A stretch of DNA of 20,377 nucleotides from JBDSGC01 sp046594105 (GTDB taxonomy: Bacteria > Acidobacteriota > Thermoanaerobaculia > Gp7-AA8), in NCBI GenBank assembly GCA_046594105.1, contig JBKJQB010000005.1, positions 1 through 20,377 on the forward strand, in the 5' to 3' direction. The number at the start of each line of letters is the position of its first letter. Position 1 is the first letter of the stretch. A program made the translations under genes and the position numbers. Positions 1 through 7,129 of the stretch are shown one piece after another. A model generated the notes under the pieces. That model saw nothing but the letters and a program-made list of their open reading frames with translations. It had not been told where the DNA came from and ran no database searches.

Positions 1-41
1 TGAGTCTCTCACAGTAGGAACCCCCTGACGCAATGCGACCT

Positions 42-120
42 AGGCCGGCACGGCCGGCGGCGCTGGTTGCCCAAGGCTCCGCCATGATCACGCCCTAAGA
101 CTTCCTGCCGCGCAGGCTCT
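42..120 (+). repeat. Dispersed ~80-bp repeat, copy A
   Basis: Full-length copy of a repeat found five times in this window. It starts with the GC palindrome-like block CTAGGCCGGCACGGCCGGC, has the core GGTTGCCCAAGGCTCCGCC, and ends with CTGCCGCGCAGGCTC. The right end lies about 78 bases from the rimO stop codon, on the 3' side of that minus-strand gene. Compared with copy C, it differs at a few positions (for example CCATGATCACGCCCT instead of CCAAGATCACGCTCC). No open reading frame in it looks real. The family resembles REP/BIME or small non-autonomous elements in size and placement; the type is inferred. Confidence 0.85.
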
Positions 121-180
121 GAGATGGTGGCCGCTCGTCGCAGCAGGTGGCCGCAAGGCCCCCGGCCGACAACGGTCAGC

Positions 181-213
181 CCACGGTCAAGCCACCGTCA
201 AGCCACGATCGCG
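181..213. repeat. 11-bp tandem repeat at the rimO stop
   Basis: Two near-identical 11-base units (CCACGGTCAAG, CCACCGTCAAG) and the start of a third (CCACG) lie in tandem. The rimO stop codon (TCA on the plus strand, 198-200) sits inside the second unit, so slippage here could move the end of RimO. Short and of uncertain meaning. Confidence 0.5.
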
Positions 214-1562
214 CCGACCAGATCGTACGGATGCGCGTCGCTGATCGTCACGCGCGCAAAGGCGGGAAGCTCTTTCGGCAGGAACTCGATCCCGTCGTTG
301 ATGAGCAGGCGCCCGTCGATCTCCGGGGCCTGTCCCACCAGCCGCCCTTCGAGCAGGTGCTCGGTTTCGTCGCAGGTTCCGGTGATGATGGCGTCATAGA
401 CACCGCCGACCTTGGCCTGGTTGCGCTCGGTGGAGATCGACTGCTGCAATTCCATCAGTTTTGCTCGCCGGCGCTCGGCGGTCTTCCGGCTCGGCAGGTC
501 GGCCATTTTCGATGACGGCGTGAACTCTTCCGCTGAATAGACGAACGCACCCATCTGATCGAAACGGGCCCACTGCACGAAGTCGTACAGCTCGCCGAAG
601 TCCTTCGGCCCTTCGCCCGGATGCCCGGTGATGAAGGTGGTGCGGAGCGAGAGATCGGGAACCAGGTCGCGCATGCGCGTGACCATCTGCCGGTACTCGC
701 CGGGGGAACCAGGACGGCGCATGCGCTGCAGAACATTCGCCGAAACATGCTGCAAGGGGATGTCGCAATAGGAAACGAAGCGTGGCTCGCGCCCCATCAG
801 CTCGAACAGCGACCAGTCCAGCGAGCCGGGATAGGCGTACAGGAAACGGATCCAGGCGAAGCCGGTCTCCGCCAGAAGGACCCTGACCAGCTCGGTCAAT
901 CCGTTCTGCAGTCCGAGATCCTGTCCGTAACGCGTGGTGTCCTGCGCCACCAGGCAGAGCTCGCGGACGCCCTGCGCCTCGAGCGCCTGCGCCTCGCGCA
1001 CCAGCGACGCAACGGTCCGGCTGCGGAACTTGCCGCGCATCTGCGGGATCGCGCAGAAGGTGCACGGATTCGAGCAGCCCTCCGACACTTTCAGGTAGGC
1101 ATGCGCGGTTCCCTGCGTGAGAACGCGCGGCAGGTCTTCGTACAGACGGACCGACATCTTCCGCGACGCCGGCGCCGCCTCGCCACTCAGACCGGTGACC
1201 GCTTCGGTGATCCGCTCCAGATGATCGAGGCCGACGAACGCATCGATCTCCGGGATGGCCTGCTGCAGGTCACTTCGATACTTCTGGACCATGCAGCCGG
1301 TGACGATCAGACGCTCCAGGCCCTTGCCCTTTCGTTCCGCCACTTCCAGAATCGTGTCGATGGACTCCTGCTTGGCCGCGTCGATGAAGCCGCAGGTGTT
1401 GACGATCACCACATCGGCGTCGTCGAGATCGTGAGTCAGCTCCACTTCGGCATCTTCGCGGAGCTGGCCCAGCATGATCTCGCTGTCGACGAGATTCTTG
1501 GGGCAGCCGAGCGAGATCATCCCCACCCGGCGGACCGGCTTCTGCGCTTCCGGAACAGTCAT
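198..1562 (-). CDS. rimO: Ribosomal protein S12 methylthiotransferase RimO
   Basis: A 454-residue radical-SAM enzyme that attaches a methylthio group to an aspartate of ribosomal protein S12. The N-terminal MTTase domain shows the three cluster cysteines at about residues 20, 57 and 90 (SLGCPKN, NTCGF, TGCM). The radical-SAM CxxxCxxC motif is at 163-170 (EGCSNPCTFC), followed by the RimO-like sequence IPQMRGKFRSR. The last 70 or so residues fit a TRAM domain. MiaB is the main alternative, but SLGCPKNLVDSE and the MRG stretch favour RimO. I chose the ATG at 1562. A GTG at 1622 would add 20 residues that do not look like RimO and lack a ribosome binding site. It is the last gene of the minus-strand block and ends next to repeat copy A. 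Confidence 0.95.
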   Translation of the reverse strand: MTVPEAQKPVRRVGMISLGCPKNLVDSEIMLGQLREDAEVELTHDLDDADVVIVNTCGFIDAAKQESIDTILEVAERKGKGLERLIVTGCMVQKYRSDLQQAIPEIDAFVGLDHLERITEAVTGLSGEAAPASRKMSVRLYEDLPRVLTQGTAHAYLKVSEGCSNPCTFCAIPQMRGKFRSRTVASLVREAQALEAQGVRELCLVAQDTTRYGQDLGLQNGLTELVRVLLAETGFAWIRFLYAYPGSLDWSLFELMGREPRFVSYCDIPLQHVSANVLQRMRRPGSPGEYRQMVTRMRDLVPDLSLRTTFITGHPGEGPKDFGELYDFVQWARFDQMGAFVYSAEEFTPSSKMADLPSRKTAERRRAKLMELQQSISTERNQAKVGGVYDAIITGTCDETEHLLEGRLVGQAPEIDGRLLINDGIEFLPKELPAFARVTISDAHPYDLVGAIVA

Positions 1563-1688
1563 GGAATGCCGTCCAACAGAGGGGCTCCATGGGGGATTCC
1601 TGATGAGAAACAGGGTCCGCACGGGAGAAAACGTTTTTGACGCCGAGCCCGGCGGAGCCTGGGGACCGACCCTTCCCGCCGTACCGGC

Positions 1689-2627
1689 TCACCCCACCCG
1701 CCAGATCGCTCCAGCCGCTCCAAATGCCGTGACATGTTTCTGCAGCCCGGTATTCATGACCGTCGAGTTCACCAGCACCTGTTCGTCATCGCCGGTCGCT
1801 GACGCAAGCTCCATCTCCAGACCCCCCAGGACCTTGACCACGGTGCGGTTGTGCAATTCGACGATGGTGGTGGACACCGGCTTTCCGGAATTCACCTCGT
1901 GCGCGGCTGCCAGGGCCTCCCCTTTGATGATGAAGACGCGGAAGGACTTCGCGCGAAGCCACTGAAGCGCCGATACCAGAGTGACCACATGCCAGTTGCG
2001 GTGTCGCCGATAGAGTCTGGCGATGGCTCGATTGCGGTCTCCCGATGGCTTGTACACATTCGGCTGCACTTCCCAGAGCAAGGCGACCTGGCTGGCTGGA
2101 TCGAGGGTCCCGCTGGTCTCTCCCGCGGACCCGGGCAATGTGTGCTGCTGCCCTTCGGCCTTTCCCAGGGCGATGGCATCATCGAGGCTGGCCGCGATCA
2201 GGTCGAACGAAACGGTTTCCTGCCGCCCTCCGAAGTGCGCGTTGCGACCCTGAATCAGCATGCCGTCGGGGATGGCCTGGCCATGGTCGAGTAGCGCCTC
2301 GACGCTGGGGTGGATCGTCCCCAGCGGAATGGCCGCTCCCGACGCTCGCCCCTCCAGGACTCGCGGGTGGTAGAGGCTGGGAGTGGGAAGGCCCTGAAGC
2401 CATTTCGGATGGTTTCTGGTGAGATAGCGCTCCACGACGCGGTGGCGGATGTCCACGCAATGTTCGGGGCGCAGGGAGGCGGGCGAATCGACGGTCTCGG
2501 CGATGTCGCCGAAGACGTTGAGCACTTCCTCCCCCATGGCGACATACAGGTCGTAGAGCGCGGCCTTGGTGTCGGCAGGGACTCCGTACGCTTCGAAGAT
2601 TTTCTCGATGTGCTCAGGAAAAGGCAT
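1689..2627 (-). CDS. Hypothetical protein downstream of dusB
   Basis: 312 residues, not recognised. The start at ATG 2627 begins MPFPEHIEKIFEAYGV and lies 20 bases after the dusB stop, so the two are probably co-transcribed. The first 90 residues look helical. The middle contains a Gly/His-rich stretch (QGRNAHFGGRQETVSFDL, about 170-187). The C-terminal third alternates short beta-like segments (FRVFIIKGEALAAAHE, STTIVELHNRTVVKVLGG, EQVLVNSTVMNTG). There is no signal peptide and no membrane span, so it is probably cytoplasmic. No Shine-Dalgarno sequence is visible; the leader is pyrimidine-rich (CTCCCTCCGTCTC). An upstream in-frame start at 2798 would overlap dusB by 150 bases and adds residues of shadow-like composition, so I rejected it. 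Confidence 0.8.
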   Translation of the reverse strand: MPFPEHIEKIFEAYGVPADTKAALYDLYVAMGEEVLNVFGDIAETVDSPASLRPEHCVDIRHRVVERYLTRNHPKWLQGLPTPSLYHPRVLEGRASGAAIPLGTIHPSVEALLDHGQAIPDGMLIQGRNAHFGGRQETVSFDLIAASLDDAIALGKAEGQQHTLPGSAGETSGTLDPASQVALLWEVQPNVYKPSGDRNRAIARLYRRHRNWHVVTLVSALQWLRAKSFRVFIIKGEALAAAHEVNSGKPVSTTIVELHNRTVVKVLGGLEMELASATGDDEQVLVNSTVMNTGLQKHVTAFGAAGAIWRVG

Positions 2628-2647
2628 GAGACGGAGGGAGCTACGAC

Positions 2648-3631
2648 TCAGGCCGCGACGAGCTCGCGGGCCTGATCGAGTAGCCGGAACGCATCGGTCA
2701 CGCTCTCGATGCCGGCCAGCCCCTGCCGGATGTCCTTGCCGTGAGCGATTCCCTTGGAGAACCAACCCACCACGGTACGGGCCTTGTGCAGCTTCCATCG
2801 ATCGGGTTGCGGCGCGCCATCGATTTTGCGGAGATAGCGCTGCATGGCCTCGATGCGGCGATTGCCCTCATCGGTGACCGGGACGCCTCCGGCGGCGGCG
2901 ACGATGTCGCGGAAGATGAAGGGATTGTGCAACGCGGCACGGCCGATCATCACGCCGTCCACACCGGTCATCTCGAACATGCGAAGGGCATCGGCCGCAA
3001 TCTTCACATCGCCGTTTCCCCACACCGGGATCTTCAGCTCGCTCTTCACTTCCGCGATGTAATTCCAGTCGCTGGCACCGGAGTAGGACTCATTCCGGGT
3101 GCGGCCGTGGATGGCGATGGCCGCCACGCCCATCTCCTCGAACCGCTTGAGCAGCGGCAGAACGTCGTCGCTCTCCCAGCCCTTGCGCACCTTGACGGTG
3201 ACCGGGATCTTGACCCGCTTGCGGATCTTCTCCACCACGCTGGCGGCGCGGTCGAAATCCTTGAGCAGCGCGGAACCAGCGCCGCTCCTGACCACCTTGC
3301 GCACCGGGCACCCCATATTGATGTCCACGATGTCGACGCCCTCGGCTTCGACGATGGCCGCCGCGTCGTCCATCCGGTCGGGATCGCCACCATAGATCTG
3401 GATGGCCACCGGTCGCTCCGCTTCGCTGTACGCCAGCATCTGCTTGGCACGCACCACGTCGCGCGTCAAAGCTTCCGCGGAAATGAACTCGGAGACCACC
3501 AGTCCGGCACCTCCCAGCTCCTTGATCAGCGAGCGGTAATCGGTATCCGCCACCTCGGCCATCGGCGCGAGCGCGAGCGGCGGATCGATGCGGACGCCGC
3601 CGATATGGAAAAAACGGTCGAGTGGGTTCAT
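2648..3631 (-). CDS. dusB: tRNA-dihydrouridine synthase, DusB family
   Basis: 327 residues. It reduces specific uridines in the tRNA D-loop with FMN and NAD(P)H. Visible family motifs are LALAPMAEVADTDYR near the N-terminus (FMN pocket), the catalytic Cys108 in DINMGCPVRKVVRSGAG, KVRKGW, the IHGRTRNESYSG segment, GNGDV, and the phosphate-binding GVDGVMIGRAAL. The start at ATG 3631 gives the usual N-terminus (MNPLDRFFHIGG) and family length. An upstream in-frame ATG at 3820 would run through the inverted-repeat element at 3697-3792 and adds 63 residues of low-quality sequence. It lies 152 bases downstream of the methyltransferase stop, and the hypothetical gene at 1689-2627 follows closely. 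Confidence 0.95.
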   Translation of the reverse strand: MNPLDRFFHIGGVRIDPPLALAPMAEVADTDYRSLIKELGGAGLVVSEFISAEALTRDVVRAKQMLAYSEAERPVAIQIYGGDPDRMDDAAAIVEAEGVDIVDINMGCPVRKVVRSGAGSALLKDFDRAASVVEKIRKRVKIPVTVKVRKGWESDDVLPLLKRFEEMGVAAIAIHGRTRNESYSGASDWNYIAEVKSELKIPVWGNGDVKIAADALRMFEMTGVDGVMIGRAALHNPFIFRDIVAAAGGVPVTDEGNRRIEAMQRYLRKIDGAPQPDRWKLHKARTVVGWFSKGIAHGKDIRQGLAGIESVTDAFRLLDQARELVAA

Positions 3632-3696
3632 CCCGGAAGGAAGTCTAACGCGGGAGGGGGCGCCGGTTGTTCCGGGGTGGGAGGTGCGTGGTCTGT

Positions 3697-3792
3697 CTTT
3701 CGTAGCGCCGGCATCTTGCCGGCGGGAGCTTGCCGAGTAGCGCCGGCTGGAAGCTGTCGACACGGCCCGCAGGGATGCCGGCGTTACGAAAG
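3697..3792. repeat. 96-bp terminal-inverted-repeat element
   Basis: The two ends are inverted repeats of 19 bases with one mismatch: CTTTCGTAGCGCCGGCATC at 3697-3715 and the complement of GATGCCGGCGTTACGAAAG at 3774-3792. Inside are further GCCGGC-rich partial repeats (GCCGGCATCTTGCCGGC, and a second GTAGCGCCGGC). The whole can fold into a long hairpin. It fills most of the space between the methyltransferase and dusB, and the methyltransferase stop codon (3784-3786) falls inside the right arm. It looks like a MITE or REP-type element; mobility is inferred only. Confidence 0.85.
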
Positions 3793-4593
3793 ATCGGCCA
3801 CTCCCTCGCTCTTCCGGCACACGTAGAACAACTTGAACGCCTGCCCTTCCCGGAACGGATCGAACTCTTTCGACTCCACTGCGGTCAGCCCAGCCTTTGA
3901 GAGCGCCTCGAGAATGTCCTGTTCCTCATACGATCGCTGCCGCTGGCGTTCCCGGATTTCGGCGCGTTCGCCGCCCGGCAGGATCGCCCAGCCGGTGATC
4001 AGCGCCTCTCCGGTCCGTTTTTTCGCGTCGAACGTCGTGGCCATCTCCAGGTGATGCTCCCGTCCGCTGTCGACAAACGGCTGATCGAGACCCCACACCA
4101 TCGGGTAAACCCGCGGATGATTCATATCGAAGACGAACAGGCTGTCCTGCGACATCAGGGCAGCAATCTCCCGGAAACTGCGCAACAGGTCGTCGGGATC
4201 CATCATGTGATTGAGGCTGTCGTAAAGGCAGGTGATCAGTCCGAAAGAGCCGCGAAAGGGCAATGCGCGCGCATCGGCATCGACCAGACGTCGCGACCTC
4301 TCCCTGGCCATCGACAGCATCGCAATGGAGAGATCCGCGCCAGTCGATTGAAACCCGTGCTCGGCGAAAAAGCGGAGCGCAATGCCGGTTCCGCAAGCGA
4401 CATCGAGATGCGTTCGTACCTGGGGCGGGTAGCGGCGCAGCACCTCGTCGAGCAGCCGCCGGATGGCGCGGAAGTATCGCTCTCCCAGCGCGCGATCGTA
4501 CGCATACGCAAAGGGGCCATACGTGGCGTCGGAGGGCTTCACGCAGTCTGCGATTGGGGATTGCCGGAAACGCGAACGCTCACGACCGCTCAT
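3784..4593 (-). CDS. Class I SAM-dependent methyltransferase
   Basis: 269 residues. The SAM-binding motif I is clear (HLDVACGTG, about residues 61-69), followed by an acidic loop (GADLSIAML) and the DADARALPF and FGLITCLYDSLNHM segments typical of small-molecule methyltransferases (Methyltransf_25/11 type). The substrate cannot be told. The ATG at 4593 overlaps the end of the upstream dehydrogenase gene by 14 bases, which suggests translational coupling. Its last residues (GVADLS) and its TAA stop are encoded within the right arm of the 96-bp inverted-repeat element, so the original C-terminus may have been replaced by the insertion. Confidence 0.88.
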   Translation of the reverse strand: MSGRERSRFRQSPIADCVKPSDATYGPFAYAYDRALGERYFRAIRRLLDEVLRRYPPQVRTHLDVACGTGIALRFFAEHGFQSTGADLSIAMLSMARERSRRLVDADARALPFRGSFGLITCLYDSLNHMMDPDDLLRSFREIAALMSQDSLFVFDMNHPRVYPMVWGLDQPFVDSGREHHLEMATTFDAKKRTGEALITGWAILPGGERAEIRERQRQRSYEEQDILEALSKAGLTAVESKEFDPFREGQAFKLFYVCRKSEGVADLS

Positions 4594-5437
4594 CCCACGC
4601 GTAGAAACCCTGGCCGGTCTTTCTGCCGAGTTTGCCCTCGTCGACGAGTTTTCTCAGCAGAGCCGGTGCTTCGAAGCGCGGCCCGAGGGTGGAGGCGAGG
4701 TAGTCGGCGATTCCGAGGCGGACGTCCAGCCCGACCAGATCCGTCAATCGCAACGGTCCCATCGGATGGTTGTAGCCGAGCTCCATGGCCCGATCGATGT
4801 CCTCCGCGGACGCTACGCCTTCCTCAAGCATGCGGATCGCTTCCAGACCGATGGCCACGCCGAGACGCGACGTGGCGAAGCCCGGCTTGTCCCGCACAAC
4901 GATGGCGGTCTTTCCCATCTTCTCTGCCACGGCTCGCACTTCTTCCACCGTTTCATCGGACGTGCGCTCACCACGTACGATCTCGATGAGTCTCATCGCA
5001 TGCGCAGGATTGAAAAAGTGCATCCCCACGAAGCGATCGCGGCGCTCCACGGCACCGGCCAGCACGGAGATGGAGATCGACGACGTGTTGGACGCGAGGA
5101 TCGTCTCTTCGCCGCAGTAAAGATCGGCCTGACCGAACAGATCCTGCTTCAGCTCAAGGTCCTCCGGCACCGCTTCGATGATCAGATCGGCGTCATGCAC
5201 CGCCGGCTCGAGCTCCTCGGTGACCCGGACCCGTTGGAGCGCCTCGGCGGCAGCTGCTTCGGTCACTCGTCCTTTTTCGACACCTTTCTTCAGTGTCGAC
5301 TCGATGGAGACGCGCGCCGTCTCCAGTGCGGCGCCGTCGGCATCCTGAAGAACGGTGTCGTAGCCGGCCAGGGACGCCAGATAGGCAATTCCGCGCCCCA
5401 TGGTGCCGGCTCCGATGACAGCGATGTGTCGAATCAT
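4580..5437 (-). CDS. 3-hydroxyacyl-CoA (3-hydroxybutyryl-CoA) dehydrogenase
   Basis: 285 residues, the usual length for the short, single-function enzyme. It oxidises 3-hydroxyacyl-CoA to 3-ketoacyl-CoA with NAD+ (or the reverse) in fatty acid or butyrate/PHB metabolism in the cytoplasm. The Rossmann motif is GAGTMG at 9-14. The catalytic Ser119 is in ASNTSS, His140 in HFFNPAH and Glu152 in IEIVRG. The C-terminal helical domain contains NHPMGPLRLTDLVGLD and GRKTGQGFY. The position of the conserved active-site Asn (GFVVNR in the clostridial enzyme) is Ser190 here (GFATSR). It precedes the methyltransferase with a 14-base overlap. The leader (CCGCCTCC before ATG) shows no Shine-Dalgarno sequence. 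Confidence 0.94.
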   Translation of the reverse strand: MIRHIAVIGAGTMGRGIAYLASLAGYDTVLQDADGAALETARVSIESTLKKGVEKGRVTEAAAAEALQRVRVTEELEPAVHDADLIIEAVPEDLELKQDLFGQADLYCGEETILASNTSSISISVLAGAVERRDRFVGMHFFNPAHAMRLIEIVRGERTSDETVEEVRAVAEKMGKTAIVVRDKPGFATSRLGVAIGLEAIRMLEEGVASAEDIDRAMELGYNHPMGPLRLTDLVGLDVRLGIADYLASTLGPRFEAPALLRKLVDEGKLGRKTGQGFYAWDERS

Positions 5438-5453
5438 GGAGGCGGATTCTAAC

Positions 5454-5474
5454 CCGGAAGGCCGGCACTTCCGG
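5454..5474. other. Small hairpin between genes
   Basis: A perfect 7-bp stem (CCGGAAG and CTTCCGG) around the loop GCCGGCA lies between the hypothetical gene ending at 5537 and the dehydrogenase start at 5437. No T-tract follows on either strand, so it is not a clear intrinsic terminator. It could stabilise or process the transcript. Confidence 0.4.
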
Positions 5475-5536
5475 CGGTCTGCGCGGCCGAGGAAACGATC
5501 GGGGTCTGACCGCTTCTGACTGAAGCTGCGCGGGAG

Positions 5537-6310
5537 TTACACCGCGCGCATGGCCAGCCTCAGGATCTCGCGATGAGTGAAGTAATTCACCGCCGGATCG
5601 TCGAGATGGAAGCTGTAGGTGAACTTCTCGTCGTTGTCCGCGACGAAGGTGAATCGGTAGTAGCGCTTCTCGCTGCCGTCGCCGAATTCCTTGATCGCCG
5701 CCGCGGCCACCGTCTCGTCGTGCTCCACCTTCAGCACCCGGTAAAGCTTGTGCGCGCTGATAGGCAGGTCGTCCGGCGGGAAGTGGATGAACTGGATGGC
5801 GTAAATCTGTCCCGGCTCGATCTCCCGCTCCGGATACTCCTCATCGCCACCTTCCGCTCCCGACCCGGTAAACCAGGTCTCTTCCTCTTTGAAGAGCACC
5901 AGATTGGCGGAACCCTCGGTCATTGGCAGGATGGCGCGATCCAGGTGGACGTGCTGCTCCGGATCGCTGGCATCACGAAGCTGAGTGAGAAGGTCGATCA
6001 GGTACTGGATGCCCTCTTTGGTGCCGGTGAAGGCCACCTCTTCGTCCTCATCGGAGATCCAGACGTCCAGCCAGGCACTCTTGGGCAGCTTGACCCTGCT
6101 TTCGAGGGTGTCGAAGGTGACCGCGGCGAAGCCCAGCCGTTTGGCGGCTGCCTGGAGGAAATCCTCGCAGTGAGGATCTTCGATGAGATGCTCCCGCGCA
6201 TATTCGATGGAGGCCTCGTACGCACGTTTGCGTCCGAAGTCGTGGGTCAGATCGAAAGGGCGGATGATCTCGTCGAGAAGCTGGGCGTGACGCTCGACAG
6301 GTCGTGACAT
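5537..6310 (-). CDS. Acidic hypothetical protein
   Basis: 257 residues, strongly acidic, with no signal peptide or membrane span. Residues 1-60 look helical. Residues about 75-125 (WLDVWISDEDEEVAFTGTKE, then helix, then HVHLD) weakly resemble the short beta-alpha-HxHLD layout of small immunity-like (Imm32-type) domains; this is only a resemblance. A second part from about residue 160 (PGQIYAIQFIHFPPDDLP and later HKLYRVLKVEHDE, RYYRFTFVADNDEKFTYSFH) looks like a separate beta-rich domain. It sits alone between the terminator after the ferritin gene and the dehydrogenase, so it probably has its own promoter or is the first gene of the lower operon. I do not assign a function. Confidence 0.8.
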   Translation of the reverse strand: MSRPVERHAQLLDEIIRPFDLTHDFGRKRAYEASIEYAREHLIEDPHCEDFLQAAAKRLGFAAVTFDTLESRVKLPKSAWLDVWISDEDEEVAFTGTKEGIQYLIDLLTQLRDASDPEQHVHLDRAILPMTEGSANLVLFKEEETWFTGSGAEGGDEEYPEREIEPGQIYAIQFIHFPPDDLPISAHKLYRVLKVEHDETVAAAAIKEFGDGSEKRYYRFTFVADNDEKFTYSFHLDDPAVNYFTHREILRLAMRAV

Positions 6311-6447
6311 AGGTGGTTTTCGGACTGCAACAACCCTTCAAAATCTACCACATTCCCACCAGCCGTCTGGCGCGTTCCGAAGGGCCGGGATGAAGAGACA
6401 CCGCAGTGGCGCCAGCTCGAAACCCCCGACGTTTCCGCGTGCGCTGG

Positions 6448-6482
6448 AAAAAACTCCGGAGGATGCCGCACGGACCGGAGTT
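6448..6482 (-). terminator. Intrinsic terminator after the bacterioferritin-like gene
   Basis: Read on the minus strand, an 8-bp perfect stem AACTCCGG/CCGGAGTT with a 15-base loop runs straight into a run of six T (two of them in the stem). It begins 37 bases after the stop of the ferritin-like gene, so it should end the TPR-GT2-ferritin transcript. Confidence 0.75.
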
Positions 6483-6519
6483 CATGCGTCACCTCAGGAG
6501 CTCGGAGGGCGGTTGCTGC

Positions 6520-7089
6520 TTACTTCGGGCTTCGGTCCCGCGTCTTCCAGTCCTGGTCGAGATCGGCCAGGAAGCTGGCCAGATCGTCCGCGTGCTCTTC
6601 TTCAACCGCCAGAATCCCTTCCAGCATGCGCCGGGTGGTGTAATCGTTGTCGCCGATGTACCGGATGATCTCCGTGTAGGAGTCGATGGCAATCCGCTCG
6701 GCCACCAGGTCCTCTTTGATCATCTCCACCAGCGTCGTTCCCTCCACATACTCCGCGTGGGAACGCATCAACATTCCCTCCGGGCTGAAGTTGGGCGAGC
6801 CACCAAGCTGCACGATGCGACCGGCGATCTGGTCGGCGTGCCCCTGCTCTTCGTTGGCGTGCTGGAGAAACTCCTGAGCGATCGGCTCGGCGTGGATTCC
6901 CTGCGCCATGAAGTAGTGACGTTTGTAGCGCAGGACGCAGACAAGCTCGGTCGCCAGCGCTTCATTGAGAATCCTGATGACGGTTTCGCGGTCGCCGCGG
7001 TAGGCGTCGGTGACGGCCCCTTCTTCGATATGTTGCCGGGCGCGCCGGCGAAGCTCGAGGACGTCGGTCAGAAACGGCTGGTCGTTCAT
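6520..7089 (-). CDS. Bacterioferritin-like diiron protein
   Basis: 189 residues, four-helix ferritin-like fold. Aligned by eye with E. coli Bfr, the six diiron ligands are all present: Glu48, Glu81, His84, Glu131, Glu163 and His166 (motifs LATELV, EEQGHAD, VAERIAID, VEEEHADDL). The residue matching the haem ligand Met52 of Bfr is Gln82, so haem binding in the usual way is unlikely. The N-terminal helix extends about 30 residues beyond Bfr. The likely role is iron storage or peroxide/iron detoxification in the cytoplasm. The ATG at 7089 has a good ribosome binding site (GAGGAG, 6 bases away). An upstream start at 7203 was rejected because it would overlap the glycosyltransferase. It ends the operon with the glycosyltransferase 40 bases upstream. 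Confidence 0.9.
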   Translation of the reverse strand: MNDQPFLTDVLELRRRARQHIEEGAVTDAYRGDRETVIRILNEALATELVCVLRYKRHYFMAQGIHAEPIAQEFLQHANEEQGHADQIAGRIVQLGGSPNFSPEGMLMRSHAEYVEGTTLVEMIKEDLVAERIAIDSYTEIIRYIGDNDYTTRRMLEGILAVEEEHADDLASFLADLDQDWKTRDRSPK

Positions 7090-7129
7090 TGCATCTCCTC
7101 TATGACTGCTCGTTGTGCTTGCAAAAACA

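Noticed and set aside
2741..3826. A 361-codon plus-strand frame opposite dusB
   Set aside because: Antisense shadow of a gene with strong DusB motifs; His/Arg-rich and without domains.
5537..6310. Toxin-immunity pair
   Set aside because: Only a weak likeness to an immunity-type domain was seen and no toxin-like gene is adjacent.
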